DNA of 64,000 nucleotides, from contig JAFMSR010000014.1 of NCBI GenBank assembly GCA_022818135.1, forward strand, positions 42,842,924 through 42,906,923, written 5' to 3'. Shown here in pieces: positions 20,630 to 33,442 of the stretch. The first letter of the stretch is position 1. The number at the start of each line of letters is the position of its first letter. Source of the DNA: Saxidomus purpurata (taxonomy: Eukaryota; Mollusca; Bivalvia; Venerida; Veneridae). Both the position numbers and the translations under genes were made by a program. The notes beneath the pieces were generated by a model. The model made no database searches, was not told the DNA's origin, and saw only the letters and a list, made by a program, of their open reading frames with translations.

Positions 20630-20960
20630 ATCAGTTTCAGTGATTCGAAGCATGTTAGCGTCAGGTCTTGTTTATTTAATGTGAGATCAGACACACATTA
20701 CACGTAAAATGATTGACTCTAATGATGGAAACGGTGGAAAACAAATCAGCGTAATCTTTATACCAAGTAATCAAACATTCAGAAAAATCAAATGATTTCA
20801 AATTAATAAGCATAATCACTGTAATTACTTAGCAATTATCGCGTGTCATTTCACTACGAGGATTGATGTACTGGCAAAGAGCGCGGGAAATAGCACGTGA
20901 TACGCACAAATGTGACATGGCAACGACGTCACTTTCCGGAAACAGCGTTCTAAAACAAAC
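20630..20960. promoter_or_regulatory. Complex island, possible distal regulatory element
   Basis: A non-repetitive stretch with many homeodomain-type cores (TGATTGACTCTAATGATGG, CAAATTAATAAGC, GTAATTACTTAGC), E-box/CACGTG-like sites (GCACGTGATACGC) and an ACGTCA site. It lies 8 kb downstream of Msx inside gene-poor DNA. Function is inferred only from composition. Confidence 0.25.
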
Positions 20961-21616
20961 CGTCGTATCGTAATTACATTCGGTTAAAATTTCAAATCAA
21001 TGGGAGTTTCGGTGATTAAATAATCAAATAAATATTTTGCTATAAAAAGTTTAATCAAAAGTTAATAAACAATTTTGTGCTCAGTTTTCAAAGAATGCAT
21101 AATGTCTTCGTAATTGTTGACTTAATCACCAGGTCTTTGGTTTCAATGGCTTTCATTCTCGTTTTCTTTAGAAGTTGAATTGATGATGAAGAATATTTTA
21201 TTGACGTTGTTTAAATCACTTATAATGAAATGAAACATAAAATGACAATGCTATTTATGGGCATGACAAGAAATCGAACAAATGCGTGTTACTTCTGAAA
21301 TAGTTCGTGGTTGACCAATATAGAAAATGTAACCTTGCGACTCAAGACAAAAACAACCTTAAATTAGACGTATGAAACGCCTAAGCTGTCTTATAACGAC
21401 AACTTTATGTTTGTTATATACATTCTTTATTTTAATGTGTAAATACATGTAGTTTATTATGTTATTTCAGTTCTTTATTGTATTAAATCTATGTGTATTC
21501 TTTATGATACACATATGATGAAGGAATTTTATCAGGTTATGTGTATTTTATTAAATCTATATTATGTTAAATCTTTATTATTAAGTGGTGTGCTTTCTTT
21601 ATTATATTGTGTGTAT

Positions 21617-21734
21617 ACATTAATATGTAATGTAGACTCTTATTAATTTTATGTGCATTCTTTATTTATCACTTATTGAAATAACATGTTGGGTGTTAGT
21701 CGTTTAATAACATTAATATGTAATGTAGACTCTT
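21617..21734 (+). repeat. 25-base direct repeat in AT-rich tract
   Basis: ACATTAATATGTAATGTAGA followed by CTCTT occurs identically at 21617-21641 and 21710-21734, inside an AT-rich block with many TTCTTTAT motifs. It marks a recent local duplication. Confidence 0.8.
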
Positions 21735-24079
21735 CGCATTAATTAGCCACGAAGGCCGAAGGCCTGGTTTTTTTTTTTCCCCGCATCAAGAAAAAAATTT
21801 ATTAGATACCAGAAAGGAGTTTCCCCGCATTACAAAAGGTGAATACATGCAAAGTTTATTTATCTACGCGAACGCTCATTTAACGTCAGCGGTGCAGCGT
21901 CAGTTTACGCATACGGTTCCCGCTTGTTTATGGTTTAAACATTTTTCCCTCTTTGAAAGGACACGACGAATTATTAATCACAAATTCTAACTTTCATTCA
22001 AATACGGAAATACAAATCATTAATGACGTCATTGTATGCTGTTGTTGTTGTTACTTATAGACGTCATTACGTATACGATGGCATTTTTCACATCAATATC
22101 ATAGTAGATATTTATCAAAATGATTGTACATGACAAACAGAAAAAAAACGTATAAATATAAAACAGGACACATTCTTACAATTCAAGATGCGATAATTTT
22201 TATCATAGATGTTAATACGGAACATATAACCACAGCAGCGTATTCTGTTTCTTTCCCTGACGTAAGCGATTTGGAAATTGATTAGGATGGATATACATAA
22301 AAATTGCGGGCATGTTACGGTTCGGAGTGAGAGTTTTCCAGTTACAAGTTCTTACGGTAGCAATAATTCCAAATATGTGGGAGATCTAACGTGGAAATAT
22401 TACCATACAGAGAATTTTTTAGAATTGATTGCAATGTGATCACTGATCAAAAAGAATCAACACAAATTAGAAATTCAAATTGCTTCAGTAATCCATCAAG
22501 CTTGTTACTCAATATTTCAAAACTATTTTGATACCTTTTGACAGTGGGTCATTTCTCATGAAAAAATGCATTAATTTTCAAATGCCGGACACTTGATGAT
22601 TTCAAGAAATCCGTTTCTCTGGGATCTCTGGGAAGTTATAGTGGCATTAAGAGGGCCCTAGTCATTTAAAACGGTCGAAATTGTCATAAAATTGTCATAA
22701 TCATGGTCAATAAAACACCAACACTTCTTTGAAGATTTGTTTAATCAAACAACTTTAATTTGATCCAGATACATTGACCGTTTGTCCCAGTTGAAGATGG
22801 AATAATATTAATATCAGATTCTTTAGACGTTAAATGGCCATGTTACAAATAGTTTTGCTCTTACATTACCAAGAAACATGTCTTACGAGCGAAATTGAAC
22901 ATCATGGCATTCCGAACGTTACTTTTTAAATCGAAATATAGCGCAGTACTTTTTCGATGATATTGCATAAATGAAGAATACGTCTACTAAAGTAAGGCAT
23001 AAGAAAATATTGAACATAGTTTGAACTCTATTCTATATATTAGTTAAATTATCATTCTATTCGAGCAAATGGAAAATATCTATTTCAGGCAACCAAGTAC
23101 TGGAAAGACTCTGAAACAAGTATACATGAAAAAACGAAGAAAAGTTGCATGCATGTCGACCAAAAGCTATACATAGCTTAAATTATGTTGATAACCGTTA
23201 AGGTTAATGTTTGACTTACCATCTATAACAAATAATAGATGTATTTGTAGTTACAAGTATTGGAGTAATAGTTTCTATCTGTCGAATTTTGTTTCTGACT
23301 TCTTTTGCAGGAACGTTTCTATGGTTCAGCAAACCAGAGGAAAGTCGTGGGCAATAATTTTTTAATTAAGGTTAATTAATTAAAACCTCACCAAAAGTAT
23401 TTTAAAAAATGACAGGAAATGAGTGTTATCCAACAGGATATGGTACTGACGGGATAACTAGAGAGCTCAGGCAGTAAGCCTGCATACCATTTGGCTATAG
23501 AAACAATTTGTATAATCTCAGATTTCCTCTTAAATACTTTTTTTGTTCTTTTTTTGCTAAATATTGGTTAAACAAATACTTTGTCATGGAAAAACCGGTA
23601 AAGTCTGTGTATAACATGTGTGTATTTGACTATATACTGGTGCATTTCGTTTGAATGTTATTTTTTTCCTATTTGCCGTTAGCAAACAGACTAAATGGAG
23701 AGATAGAGATAATTGAATAATAAAGAACGAATTATAATAAATTTGCAGCATCACTCGGACAGTCATTTACCATTAAATTTGAAAAAAAAAGATATGTATG
23801 ATTGTGGAATGCCCCTGGGTCGCGTTCGTTTTTGATCTCGCCCAAATCTCGCGAGATCTCAGCTTGTGAGACGCCCGGATGGAAGCACCTGGTGATGCGA
23901 ATTTACTCCCCTCTAGGTAATTTCTCAATTAGGACGTCATAATGTTTAGAGCTTCATTCATAATATAATTTCTTATGTAAATTTATTCTCATCAAATTGA
24001 TTGATTATACTTCTTGATAAAGAATCTAACTTTTAACGAAAATTTGTCATGTGTTTTAAAAATGACAAAAAAGAAAAAT

Positions 24080-24154
24080 AATCGGGCCCGGAAATTTTCT
24101 TCCTTATATTCGGAAATTCGCTATATCCGGCGTCGTTATACACGGAGTTAACTG
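24080..24154. mobile_element. Right end of a pogo-like element, ATAACGA subfamily
   Basis: ATCGGGCCCGGAAATTTTC, then TTCGCTATATCCGG, then GTTATACACGGAGTTAACTG next to TA. This matches the right end of the complete copy at 31561-31742 closely. I find no left half, so the copy is truncated. Confidence 0.65.
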
Positions 24155-24959
24155 TATATGTCTTCCCTTGCACGCTGATTTTATCTATATGACTTTGCAT
24201 TTCTTTCAGTTAAAATCTTATTTACATATAATCTAAAATAGCTGATCGTACATATCCTTCATTGCTTGATTGTAGAAAGTTTTCACAATAGTAACCTGTC
24301 AATGAAAAAGCACTATAACGAATGACAGATTTCCTATTATCATTCTGTCGTCAAATAACATAACACTTTAATATAACTCATATTATCATACAATTTTTAA
24401 TGTATTAGAATCATGAATATTTTATGTAAAACTGCCCTCTTGTCTAAATATGCGACTTAGATGACAGTGATGCACCAAACAATGTATGCGTTGATAGATT
24501 CAGCATCCTAGATGCATGCTGATGTGGGCTACTGTAAGCCTTTTATAATAATATAATATACGGGTATGTATTACATCACCTTATCAGCAATGTTTCATCT
24601 TTTGTCACCCGATACACCTTGTGTGGTTTTAATAGGCGTAACGAAAAAAACTTTACTTGGTCGTAAAAATTAAAGTGATATGCAAACTCAATCTGATATT
24701 ATCATCTTATCGCAACGAAATGTAATGTATTAGAAATATTTATGATCCGATGGGTTTCCTAGATAAGACTTGTTAAGCCTGCGAGATGCTAATTATTCTT
24801 TTGAAATCAAATTTCATGACAAAATATCGCTTCTCTAAACATCTGCAATTTTCTCTCCAAAATACGTATGAAACGAAAATAATAAATTGAAATTTATACC
24901 TCTTTTGACCCTATCATTTTGTTTTGTAAACACACTCGTCGTTTATCGTCTTTTTTCAT

Positions 24960-25460
24960 CGTTCTTATCGTTTAATTCATTTACAATCGTTACTATGAGT
25001 ACAAAGTTTTTAATGATTTGAACACCCCTATAATATATTTTCATTGATATAGGATATTAAATACGACCCATGGTTGACACAGGCGGCTTTATCTAGTCCT
25101 AAATCGGCAGTCTTTAATACTTCGTCCCCGACTGATTTCGACCACATTTGAATTTTTATTAAGCTCTTTTAATAACATTTGAAACAGTCATTTAGACCTA
25201 TTTTATCGCTTTCTCGGTTCCATGATTCCGTCAAAACCAGTCGATCCTCGTTTATAAAGATCTGGGGCTTTACAAATTGTCAGTTTTCATATTAATGTAT
25301 AAATACCGAAAGAAATTTCACGGCAGGTGAAAACCATTAGGTTAAATCCCGCACCGTGAGACTTACTAATTTCCATATACGTATAATAAATCACCCGAAA
25401 AGAACCATCCACTTGTCATTTTAACGCTCTTCCAAATTTAGCGTCATAATTTCGCCAATC
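24960..25460. promoter_or_regulatory. Complex island, possible distal regulatory element
   Basis: About 500 bases of non-repetitive DNA with balanced composition, rich in TTTAT, TTAAT and CAGTC motifs. It ends just before a pogo-like end at 25509. It has no coding signature on either strand. Its character resembles the islands at 9890 and 30340, which is the only reason to suspect function. Confidence 0.25.
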
Positions 25461-25508
25461 CGTTTCGTGCGATCGAAACTTGCTGGTATCCGTTTTACAT
25501 CTAAATGA

Positions 25509-25570
25509 CAGTAAACTCCGTTTATAACAATCTCCTTGGGACCATTTAAATTTGTTCCTTATATCATTAA
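25509..25570. mobile_element. Left end of a pogo-like element, ATAACGA subfamily
   Basis: CAGTAAACTCCGTTTATAAC, then CTCCTTGGGACCATTTAAAT and TTGTTCCTTATATC, near-identical to the left end of the copy at 31561. The right half is not present. Confidence 0.65.
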
Positions 25571-25583
25571 GTTAATTTATCAA

Positions 25584-25665
25584 TTTGAAATTATTCGCTA
25601 CCAAATTATACAGCCTTGGATAACACTTTTGAAATTCCCAATTGTCCTTAACGCCGATAACGTGT
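25584..25665 (+). repeat. Dispersed repeat pair, copy 1 (second copy about 27549-27635)
   Basis: Both copies share TTTGAAATTA, CGCTACCAAATTA, a TAA/ATA-rich spacer, and TTTTTGAAA followed by CCCA. Similarity extends over roughly 80 bases with scattered changes. Confidence 0.55.
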
Positions 25666-27007
25666 ATAAACCTAGTATCACAAGGGTACAGACAGGTTGC
25701 TGGCCTTGTCCATGTACCTTAAATTCCCGATTGGAGACTCGTTTTGTCACCCTGGATTGAAATTTAAAGTGTTTTAAAATAGCTCCTGATTATTGAAAAT
25801 AAAGCTCCAGGCAAATATGACACTTTAAGCCTTGAAAAGACCTACTGACCTTTTCACACAGTTTTGAAATTTTTCATTTGTACCAAGTTCGCATATGCAG
25901 GCCCTGGTTGTGAGTGTAATGTTTTAGCAGTGGTGCATAGTATTTATCGTCAAGATAAAGCTGCATGACGTACTCATAATTAGGTTTATTTTCTTTGATG
26001 ATAGAATTCGCATGAAACATTGGATATGTCGTGAACAAACGTAACAATAAATACTCCTGCGAAAACAGTTTAGCCAAGTTGAAGAGTTGATCCTTACGTC
26101 TTGGACATCTGTTGCTGCAATGCAAATTTTACTTACAGTTACAGCTCAACCCACTTGCCCCTGACGATATTACAAACACGGGCCGGTAACTATCCGAAAG
26201 TTTTATAACGACTGACCTGCATACAGTCTTTTTACAAAAACACATGCATTGTCTGTTTATATGTAACAAAATATGCCGGTATGCAATGGCTATCTTAAAT
26301 GTATTACTGAAATGTACCAAAATATACCAATCAAATTTTGCAATCGACTCATTTTGGTATTTAGGCCTGGGACTGAAACGGCCCATAGGTATAATACAAC
26401 AATTTATTTTCAATTATAAAATATTCCTAGTTATTATCGAATAACAACTGTAACATGCGGCTTTGAAAGTAATCTAGCATAAAATGACCAGTTTCCAATT
26501 TTGCCGGTGTTTGAATGCAGCATACGATAAGAAGTAAGTTAAGTATTACAAATAAAAGCCGTATATACACCCGTTTCATTTACGATTGCAGTAAAGGGCC
26601 ATAGTAAACAGGCCTGCATCCACAGTTTTTTCTGTTTTAGAAATTACTGCGCTGTTAGCTGATTACCGAAGATAATCGTCATGCATATCACGGAAACAGT
26701 ACGGATATTGTCACGGAAATTAATGAACGTCGATACGTAATAAGAGCGTTTATTTTGATTTTTAGATTTTTGTTATGTTATTTATGCATACCTGACAACT
26801 TTCTTATTTACGAACCATTAGATATATATTTACCTAAAAATAAAGTTCTTTAAAAATAACATCCTAATTTCCGTACATGTTACAAACGAAGGAACTCACG
26901 TGATCAAATCACCCGCCATTTATCAGGACGCTGCATGTCAATGGCCCATGTAGAACGGTGTTCACTGATTACAACTACAAGGGTGGGTCCGATTCATATA
27001 TGGATTT

Positions 27008-27150
27008 CCTCTATATTGATAAATTGTGGTACAATAAAGTATTTATATTCCATTGCTCCTTCTTGCAAATTGTATTTATTTATATTTCAAGGTCGCATTG
27101 AACGTAGATCTATTTTTCGAGAATCTACATCATCTAGATATCGCTATGAA
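27008..27150 (+). repeat. Dispersed repeat pair, copy 1 (second copy 53076-53220)
   Basis: Both copies contain CCTCTATATTGAT, AATTGTGGTA, AATTGTATTTATTTA, CATTGAAC and TTTCGAGAAT, then a CTAGAT core, in the same order and spacing over about 145 bases. A weaker related piece may lie near 14150-14215. The copies lie 26 kb apart. No coding capacity is evident. Confidence 0.65.
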
Positions 27151-29614
27151 GTTGAACTTTAACGCGAATCAGATAGATTTGTATCTTTTATTGTCTGGCA
27201 ATAAATTTGATATTTTGACCATGTAATATTTTTCATTTAACGTACAATTTTACTAATAGCAAGGACAAATTTCCCTGACCATAAACTTTTGAATATCAGT
27301 ATATGTCGCCAAGACTGTTCTCCGACTTGCTTCTTGAAAATCACAACATGGTCCTGTGGAATCAATATAACACTTTTCCTCTTAGATGATTACATATAAT
27401 GTTTGTCTTAAAGGCCTTCGCGCTCACAGCGCTTTGATAAAACTAATGTTGTCAATTCAAACCTTTTGACAGTATTATATTTAAGGATATAGTCATTTTT
27501 AAAAAATTGATCTTTTTAAATTCCCGTGAAGTGTACTGTGAGCAGCACTTTGAAATTACACGCTACCAAATTAATAAAGCGTTATATAAAACGTTTTTGA
27601 AAGTCCCAGTATAACCATAAGGTAGCGGTCCAACTTAAACCAAGCCATTCAACATTTTGAACCTACGCCTAGAATTTACTCTTGGGCACGTTGATCGATT
27701 TCGTAAGCCATTACTGTTACAGTTTATGTTTTAGTAACATCATTTTACTGAAATTGAAAAACCGTAAACTTTCTGCGAGCAGCTTTAAATATACTTAGTT
27801 AAAGAAGAGTCATATCAAAGACAATTTTGGTGATACAATAGTTCCAACTTTAAAATAATCAACTTTTTGAACCCAGGTTTGACAAGACTTTTGGTCAAGT
27901 TGATATATTTCGTATGCTTTTACATAAAATACAAAAATATAAAACGTGATTCAAGCTGAAATGAAAATTAATTTCTGCACTTCTGTAAAACTACTTTTGT
28001 TTCACAATTTAGTTTAACTTAGTTAAACTAAGCTGGTTGTCAACACGAATTTCGTGCATATTGAGGGTCTCAGTGAGTGTTCATTTTTTGTGCAGAATTT
28101 ATCACAAATATATAAGTAAAAATGGTAAAACAATTACTTACCGGTGAACACACGAATTTTGTACACCATGATAAAACTGGGAAAATGACGTCAATATCAC
28201 GTGACTATCTATAATTAGTTGCAAAAGAAAGTTAGAACGTTTTTATTTTAAATATCTCTATTTTGATCAAACATATTGGTCTCAAATTTCGAACACTACC
28301 CTTATACACCATTTGCTATCACTTGTATGTGCTATCAATGCAAATGAAATTGAGCATAAATTGCTCTAAATTTTGATACCAAACATTAGAGAATTTCTGT
28401 TAAAAATGATACGTAAAATTAACAAAAACCTAAGTGCACACTTTCTTTGGCAACATATTATATACACCTGTCTCTAATGCCGGGGCTATTTTATTAAAAT
28501 AAAATTGAATGCGTTTACTACAGGAAAATTCTGCAAATATATCCTTGGCTTTATAAATTGACTGACTGATAAACTTTGCATGCGCAATCATGAGGACTTA
28601 AGCAAATCCTGCTGGGCGTCAGTCGTCTCAAAATTAGCTAAACTTTTTTATGTTTTACTGTACGTCAAAGATCAAATTCTGTACCAAATTAAAAGGCCAA
28701 GAATAAATTCCTGACGACTCTCCTCACATTACACAGACTGTGGGATTCTGAACTAACTTACCACAAGAAGCGGTGCACATATTCTGTTTTGCTGTTTTTT
28801 TTGGATGGATCCATTTCCTCTTTAATTTTCTTGAAGAAGGCTCCTAATTCATTATATTCAACCATTACGGCATGATAAAAAATTACAAGGTAAGTAGCAG
28901 ACAGCTACTAAACATAAAAGAGCCCTGTCTGAAATCAACATTACGTCTTGTGCATTGCACCTGACGCACATTATAGCCCCATACTAGAAAACTGTTCCAG
29001 ACCAATTTATGTTTTAAAATAAGACTATTAGAAACAGGTTATTCTATCAAAATGTTGAATATTTTCTCATAAAATGCATATTACTGCCATCAGAGACTCC
29101 ACACGAGCATAAATTAGAAATATGATTAGTTACAAACTCTTCATCTATTTTCCATTAAATAGAGATGAAGTAGCAATTACAGTAATTTGTAGAGCATTAC
29201 TTCACGAACTGTACAACATTAGAGCTCGTGTAATTCCTGATTAAAGTCTGTTTTAATATGGATACTGGTCGCCTATCGAATCATGCTATTAAGCAAGAAA
29301 GGTGCTCTATAGAAAACGTTAAAGGTGGTTACAAAAGTATTTATAATGTAGTTTGTGTGCACAGTCTTATACATATTTTTTCTGAGTTCCCCGGAGAACT
29401 GAAATTGAATGCCATCGTCTTGCATTGCACATAGAGACAGGAATATTGCGTTTGAATAAAGAACATGGAGAAAACAATTATTAGGTGATTACTACAACAA
29501 TAATGAGCTATAGATACAAAGCTTTCGGCATCAAGTGTGCTCGGGTTTGTATTTTTATACGCCCGTCGTGAGGGACCGTAAATTATGAGATCAGTGGCGG
29601 CGAGCGGTCGGCGT

Positions 29615-29930
29615 CCACAACTCTCATCGAAATTTCGCAAAACTTTCCGTGAATGTTAATCTGCCTGATGTCTCATCCATTTTTGATAACCAGCTAAATC
29701 GCCACTGTCACATTAGAGTTATTGCCCTTTGCCAAATTTACAGTTGTCCTGTCTCTAACTGAAAAAAATCCTTACCAATTTTCACTAAACTTGCTGTGAA
29801 TGTATATTCGGCAATCGCCTAGTATCTCGGCCAAGTACGATAACCAGCCAAATCTCCCCGATCACACCGGAGTTGTGCTTTAATTGCCAAAATTGGAAGA
29901 ATATAATGTTGTCCACTGACGGTCATATTC
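29615..29930 (+). repeat. Tandem pair of a GATAACCAGC-type repeat
   Basis: Two diverged units in the same order: ACTTTCCGTGAATGTTAATC ... GATAACCAGCTAAATCGCC ... AGAGTTATTGCCCTTTGCC, and then AAACTTGCTGTGAATGTATA ... GATAACCAGCCAAATC ... GGAGTTGTGCTTTAATTGCC. From memory this resembles a repeat common in bivalve genomes; that recollection cannot be checked here. Confidence 0.55.
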
Positions 29931-30339
29931 TGTGACAGTTTGGCACTCTTGTATAAAAACATTTCGAACATGTTGCTCTTTTGCAAAGGACTAGCTTTTC
30001 AAAAGTCATTGTCACTCTTGACAGCTTGTACCTGAATTGATTGGACTACTTACAATTATTCGGTGCTTACTCTTGCTACACGTCATGATATCTGAATGAC
30101 TATATTTAAATGAAATACAAAAAAGGCACATCTTACCAACGCCACAGACCTGTATCGCTTACCTGACGAACATTCTCATTATTTTCTGCTTCAGTAAAAT
30201 TAGTTCGTCATTTAGTATACTACATTACACATTCATGTATTATTGTTAATATAAAGCTTTATTAGAAATTATTGTTTAAACATTAAACGGGTTTAAAACG
30301 CACGGACGGATTTACGACATTTCCCAAACTACCTTTAAG

Positions 30340-30600
30340 TCTTTAAAATTGCATAATAGCCGAATTACCGTTTATCCAGAAAAATGTTAAATTGCCAGGC
30401 GCGTGCAATTTATGATACATAATTTACCAGGGCTCACGCCAATGAATTTTGGAAGGTCTGCATCGTGTTCTGGTAATGTAACGTTAATTGAAGGCGAACT
30501 CCGCCATTGTTGGCAGCCATTTAACCGGAAGTCACGTGGTGATACTCTCCGATAATGAAAATTTTCAACTTAATTGGTCGAATTTGTTTGAAGATATTCT
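30340..30600. promoter_or_regulatory. Complex island, possible distal regulatory element
   Basis: Non-repetitive and less AT-rich than its neighbours, with AATTTACC, AATTACCG, GTTAATTGAAGG and CACGTGGTG motifs. No coding signature. Function is inferred from composition only. Confidence 0.25.
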
Positions 30601-31359
30601 CAAGACATAAAAATGTCGTTCCAGAAACGGAAAACCTGTAGCGTAATGGTATACTGCCTAATTGCAATATCGTGAAGATAAAAGAAAGTTTAAAAAACAT
30701 CCCAGGATATGGGATTTCTAAGTTCGGTTAATTTGCCTCAGAAAATTCTTTTGTAATATATGATGTCGAAACAATCAACCGTAAGAATCTGAGGTAAGCG
30801 TTTATAAATATTCCAGACATACAAACGTGCAAGGTGAAGAAGCCAAGCCTGTCTGTCGTTTTTTCCCTCCAAGAGTCTTCTAAAAGCGTTTTCTTTGTAC
30901 ACGTGAGTTAGGCAACTTCAATGTCTCATCATAATTTATACATGTGCATGTATATCAAATTCGTTTTTGTACGTGAAATGAAAGAAAGACAATTTTTGTA
31001 GACGAAAATAAAAATTCACATCTGCACATTGTTCTATATTATAGGGATGAAAACTAATGATTTGCGATTATGAAAAAACATTAACATGCTGCAATATTGA
31101 AATACTAGTATGTGTGTCTGCGACAAATTTACGGTAAAATTCATGGTCTTTTTATAAGTAACTTAAAATGACGTTTAGAATAACGTAAATTCACAAGAAA
31201 ATATACCAACGAATTGTTAATATGTTTTTTTGCCATTTCTTGTAAGCAGGTGCCGGTATTACAGATATTGGTCAGAACCACCATGAGTACATCATTCTCA
31301 CGTTTCACGACTTTTTAGCGAAAAACGCGTTACATTCATTTACAAAACTGGTTTGCTAT

Positions 31360-32330
31360 AGCAGCAAGGCATTCTGGAAGAACAATGATTTTTACACTAT
31401 ATTGCGGAATGCCCTGCTTGTATGTCTGTCCAGAACATTCATTTCTATACACAGTATTATATGCGTATTTGTTGCTTTACTCTGCCAGTAGAGCCTTGAT
31501 TATACACAATATCGAACAATGTCTAATGGAGAGCTCCCTAGAAGAGCATTTTTTTCCGTACAGTAAACTCCGTTTATAACGAACCCCTTGGGACAATTTA
31601 AATGTGTTCCTTATATCCGATGTATGTTATATCCATATAGCAGTTCATATTCATAAACAATGAACGAAATCGGGCCCAGAAAATGTATTCCTAATATCCG
31701 AAACTTCGCTATAACCGGATTCGTTATACACGGAATTCATTGTACACTATATTGTGTGATGTTAATGTTACACTGTTTAAAGTAATAACATGCTGGTGTA
31801 CTTGTGTATTCTGTGAGCAACGCATCCATGCAGGGACATTCATTTGAACTCTATATAAGGCACTGTCCTACTGGTTTGTTCTGTCAGTAAAGCATTCATT
31901 TCTATATAATTTCTGTTGATGCATTTCTAACATTTTCTGCAAACAAAGCAATCCCACAGAACTATTTTATATGTACACTATATTTTGTGATGTTCTGTCG
32001 CTTTGCTCTACCGGCATACCATTGTTATTGCAATATGCTATAGAATTCTGGCACAACTTTTAGTTCCTTCTATATCATTGTTTTGTTCTGGCAGCAGAGT
32101 AGTTTTACGCTTTTACACTCAATAAGGCAATACCCTGCTGTTACGCAAAAAAAAATGTCATCGACTTTCTGGCAAAGAACACGTTTCTATATACTATTTT
32201 GGGTGCTGTCTTGTGCTGGTCTACTCTGTCAGCTAAGCATTCTTTCAAAGCGTTAATATATTGTGTATTTGGTAACGTCCTGTTAAGGCTACCAAAGTTC
32301 AAGTCATTCTGGTCGGTTCTATCCTGCAAA
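31360..32330 (+). repeat. Degenerate tandem repeat region split by a pogo-like insertion
   Basis: A loose unit of about 60-100 bases recurs: GTTCTGTCAGTAAAGCATTC, ATTTCTATATA, and ACACTATATTGTG, then GATG...CCTGCTGG. Clear instances start near 31380, 31740, 31860, 31960, 32090 and 32215. A complete pogo-like element interrupts the array at 31561-31742. The open frame at 31385-31579 lies inside it and is probably spurious. Confidence 0.55.
31561..31742. mobile_element. Complete pogo/Tigger-like MITE, ATAACGA subfamily
   Basis: Begins TA|CAGTAAACTCCGTTTATAAC and ends CGTTATACACGGAATTCATTG|TA, so both flanks carry the TA target expected for Tc1/mariner-type insertion. About 182 bases, with inverted-repeat ends and no reading frame. 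The last bases (ATTG rather than ACTG) have mutated. It is the best-preserved copy of its subfamily here and sits inside an older tandem repeat. Confidence 0.75.
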
Positions 32331-33270
32331 ACTATATGTTTTCCCCCTTAACATTAACCTAACAATCGTATACCTTACACACAGTATCGAACAGATTTTG
32401 TTACTTGATAAAATGACAAAAAGGCATAGTAAATCCCGCGCTGGACAGTGCGCTGTTTAATAAGGTTTTAACCATATTTCATTTTTCACCCTGACGCATC
32501 ATATTTTATTCATGATACAATACAGAGCAAAGTTATTGACCTGTTGTGGGTTTGACGAACTCCTTAAGCTCAGATCATACAGTTGCCAGTTAGCACAAAA
32601 TAGAAGGGTGCAGCACCCTGCCCCTGTTCTTGTGCACACTGCCCTTTTCTCTGGCTCCCTGCCATGCCTTTTTTGACAGGACCTTTGCATTTTGTCATAG
32701 AGCATATTCCTTTTGGATACTATGTCAAAATGCACATGGTTTCTTTTCTATAAGGCACCAATAGTTCAATAGGAGTTAAGAAATGCCCAGAAATCAGTAC
32801 ATGTAATGTTAATTTTATTCAAATATAGAGCATCTGAACATGCCTTTTTTATCCCAGTTTTTCTAACTCTCAAGTGCCCTTTTTTTCAGCAACACCATGC
32901 CTTGTTTAAATTCTAGCTGGAGCACTGAGATATAATTTCATAATTTGTGCATTTTGAAACTTAAAAAAAATAGTGGAACGTAGATTCGATGCCAAGTAGG
33001 ATTTTCTGCCATCTCAATAATGCAGCTAAATAAAATAGATATAGATCTACTGTTTTAATGGGCAAAGAACCCCCACTAATGTAGCTACCTTTACAAAAAT
33101 CCCATGACAAGAACTAGAAAGTTTCATAATATCGATGGCTAATCCAAGACTGAGATACTCTAGAATCTTTGTTTTCTTGTTTGAGAATTCAACACCTTGC
33201 GTCTTGCGGGGAATTCTACGAATGTCTTATTTGGAAAGACGGACCGTGGGTTGCTGACTTCATTCGCTGG

Positions 33271-33442
33271 TGACGTCAGAGTGATTTCTGACACCTTCTC
33301 ACAATGAATTATACTTATTGTGCCGTGGCGTCATAATTCAACGTTGAAAAGGTCAAAACGTTGACGTCATATTTTTGGCTACTCGATTTTTTGTGCTGTG
33401 ACGTCATAATTTATATTGCAACGTTGAAAAGTCAAAACGTGG
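33271..33442 (+). repeat. Duplicated unit with clustered CRE octamers
   Basis: Two copies of a block (TGTGC[CT]GTG[GA]CGTCATAAT, then CAACGTTGAAAAG, then GTCAAAACG) lie at about 33320-33362 and 33391-33442. Perfect TGACGTCA octamers are at 33271-33278, 33362-33369 and 33399-33406, and the fourth site, in the first copy, has one change. Confidence 0.75.

Larger units (their letters stand above)
17070..24079. other. Gene-free region between Msx and FAM136A, part 1
   Basis: No recognisable gene. The largest open frame (17742-18143, 133 codons, +) is not a family I know and has no convincing splice partner. Contents are two tRNA-like SINE fragments (18660, 20040), an AT-rich low-complexity block (21400-21740) with a 25-base direct repeat, a more complex island at 20630-20960, and TGACGTCA-like sites around 22030-22075. 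Confidence 0.6.
24155..30340. other. Gene-free region between Msx and FAM136A, part 2
   Basis: No recognisable gene. Contents are a complex island (24960-25460), a pogo-like left end (25509), a dispersed pair around 25584/27549, one copy of another dispersed pair (27008-27150), and a tandem pair of a GATAACCAGC-type repeat (29615-29930). Small open frames at 25874-26444 and 29341-29640 are unrecognised. Confidence 0.6.

Noticed and set aside
28008..28032. Palindrome AGTTTAACTTAGTTAAACT as a regulatory operator
   Set aside because: Short AT-rich palindromes are expected by chance here and nothing nearby supports a role.
29341..29640. 99-codon minus frame
   Set aside because: It has no recognisable domain, no splice partner, and overlaps the start of a repeat.
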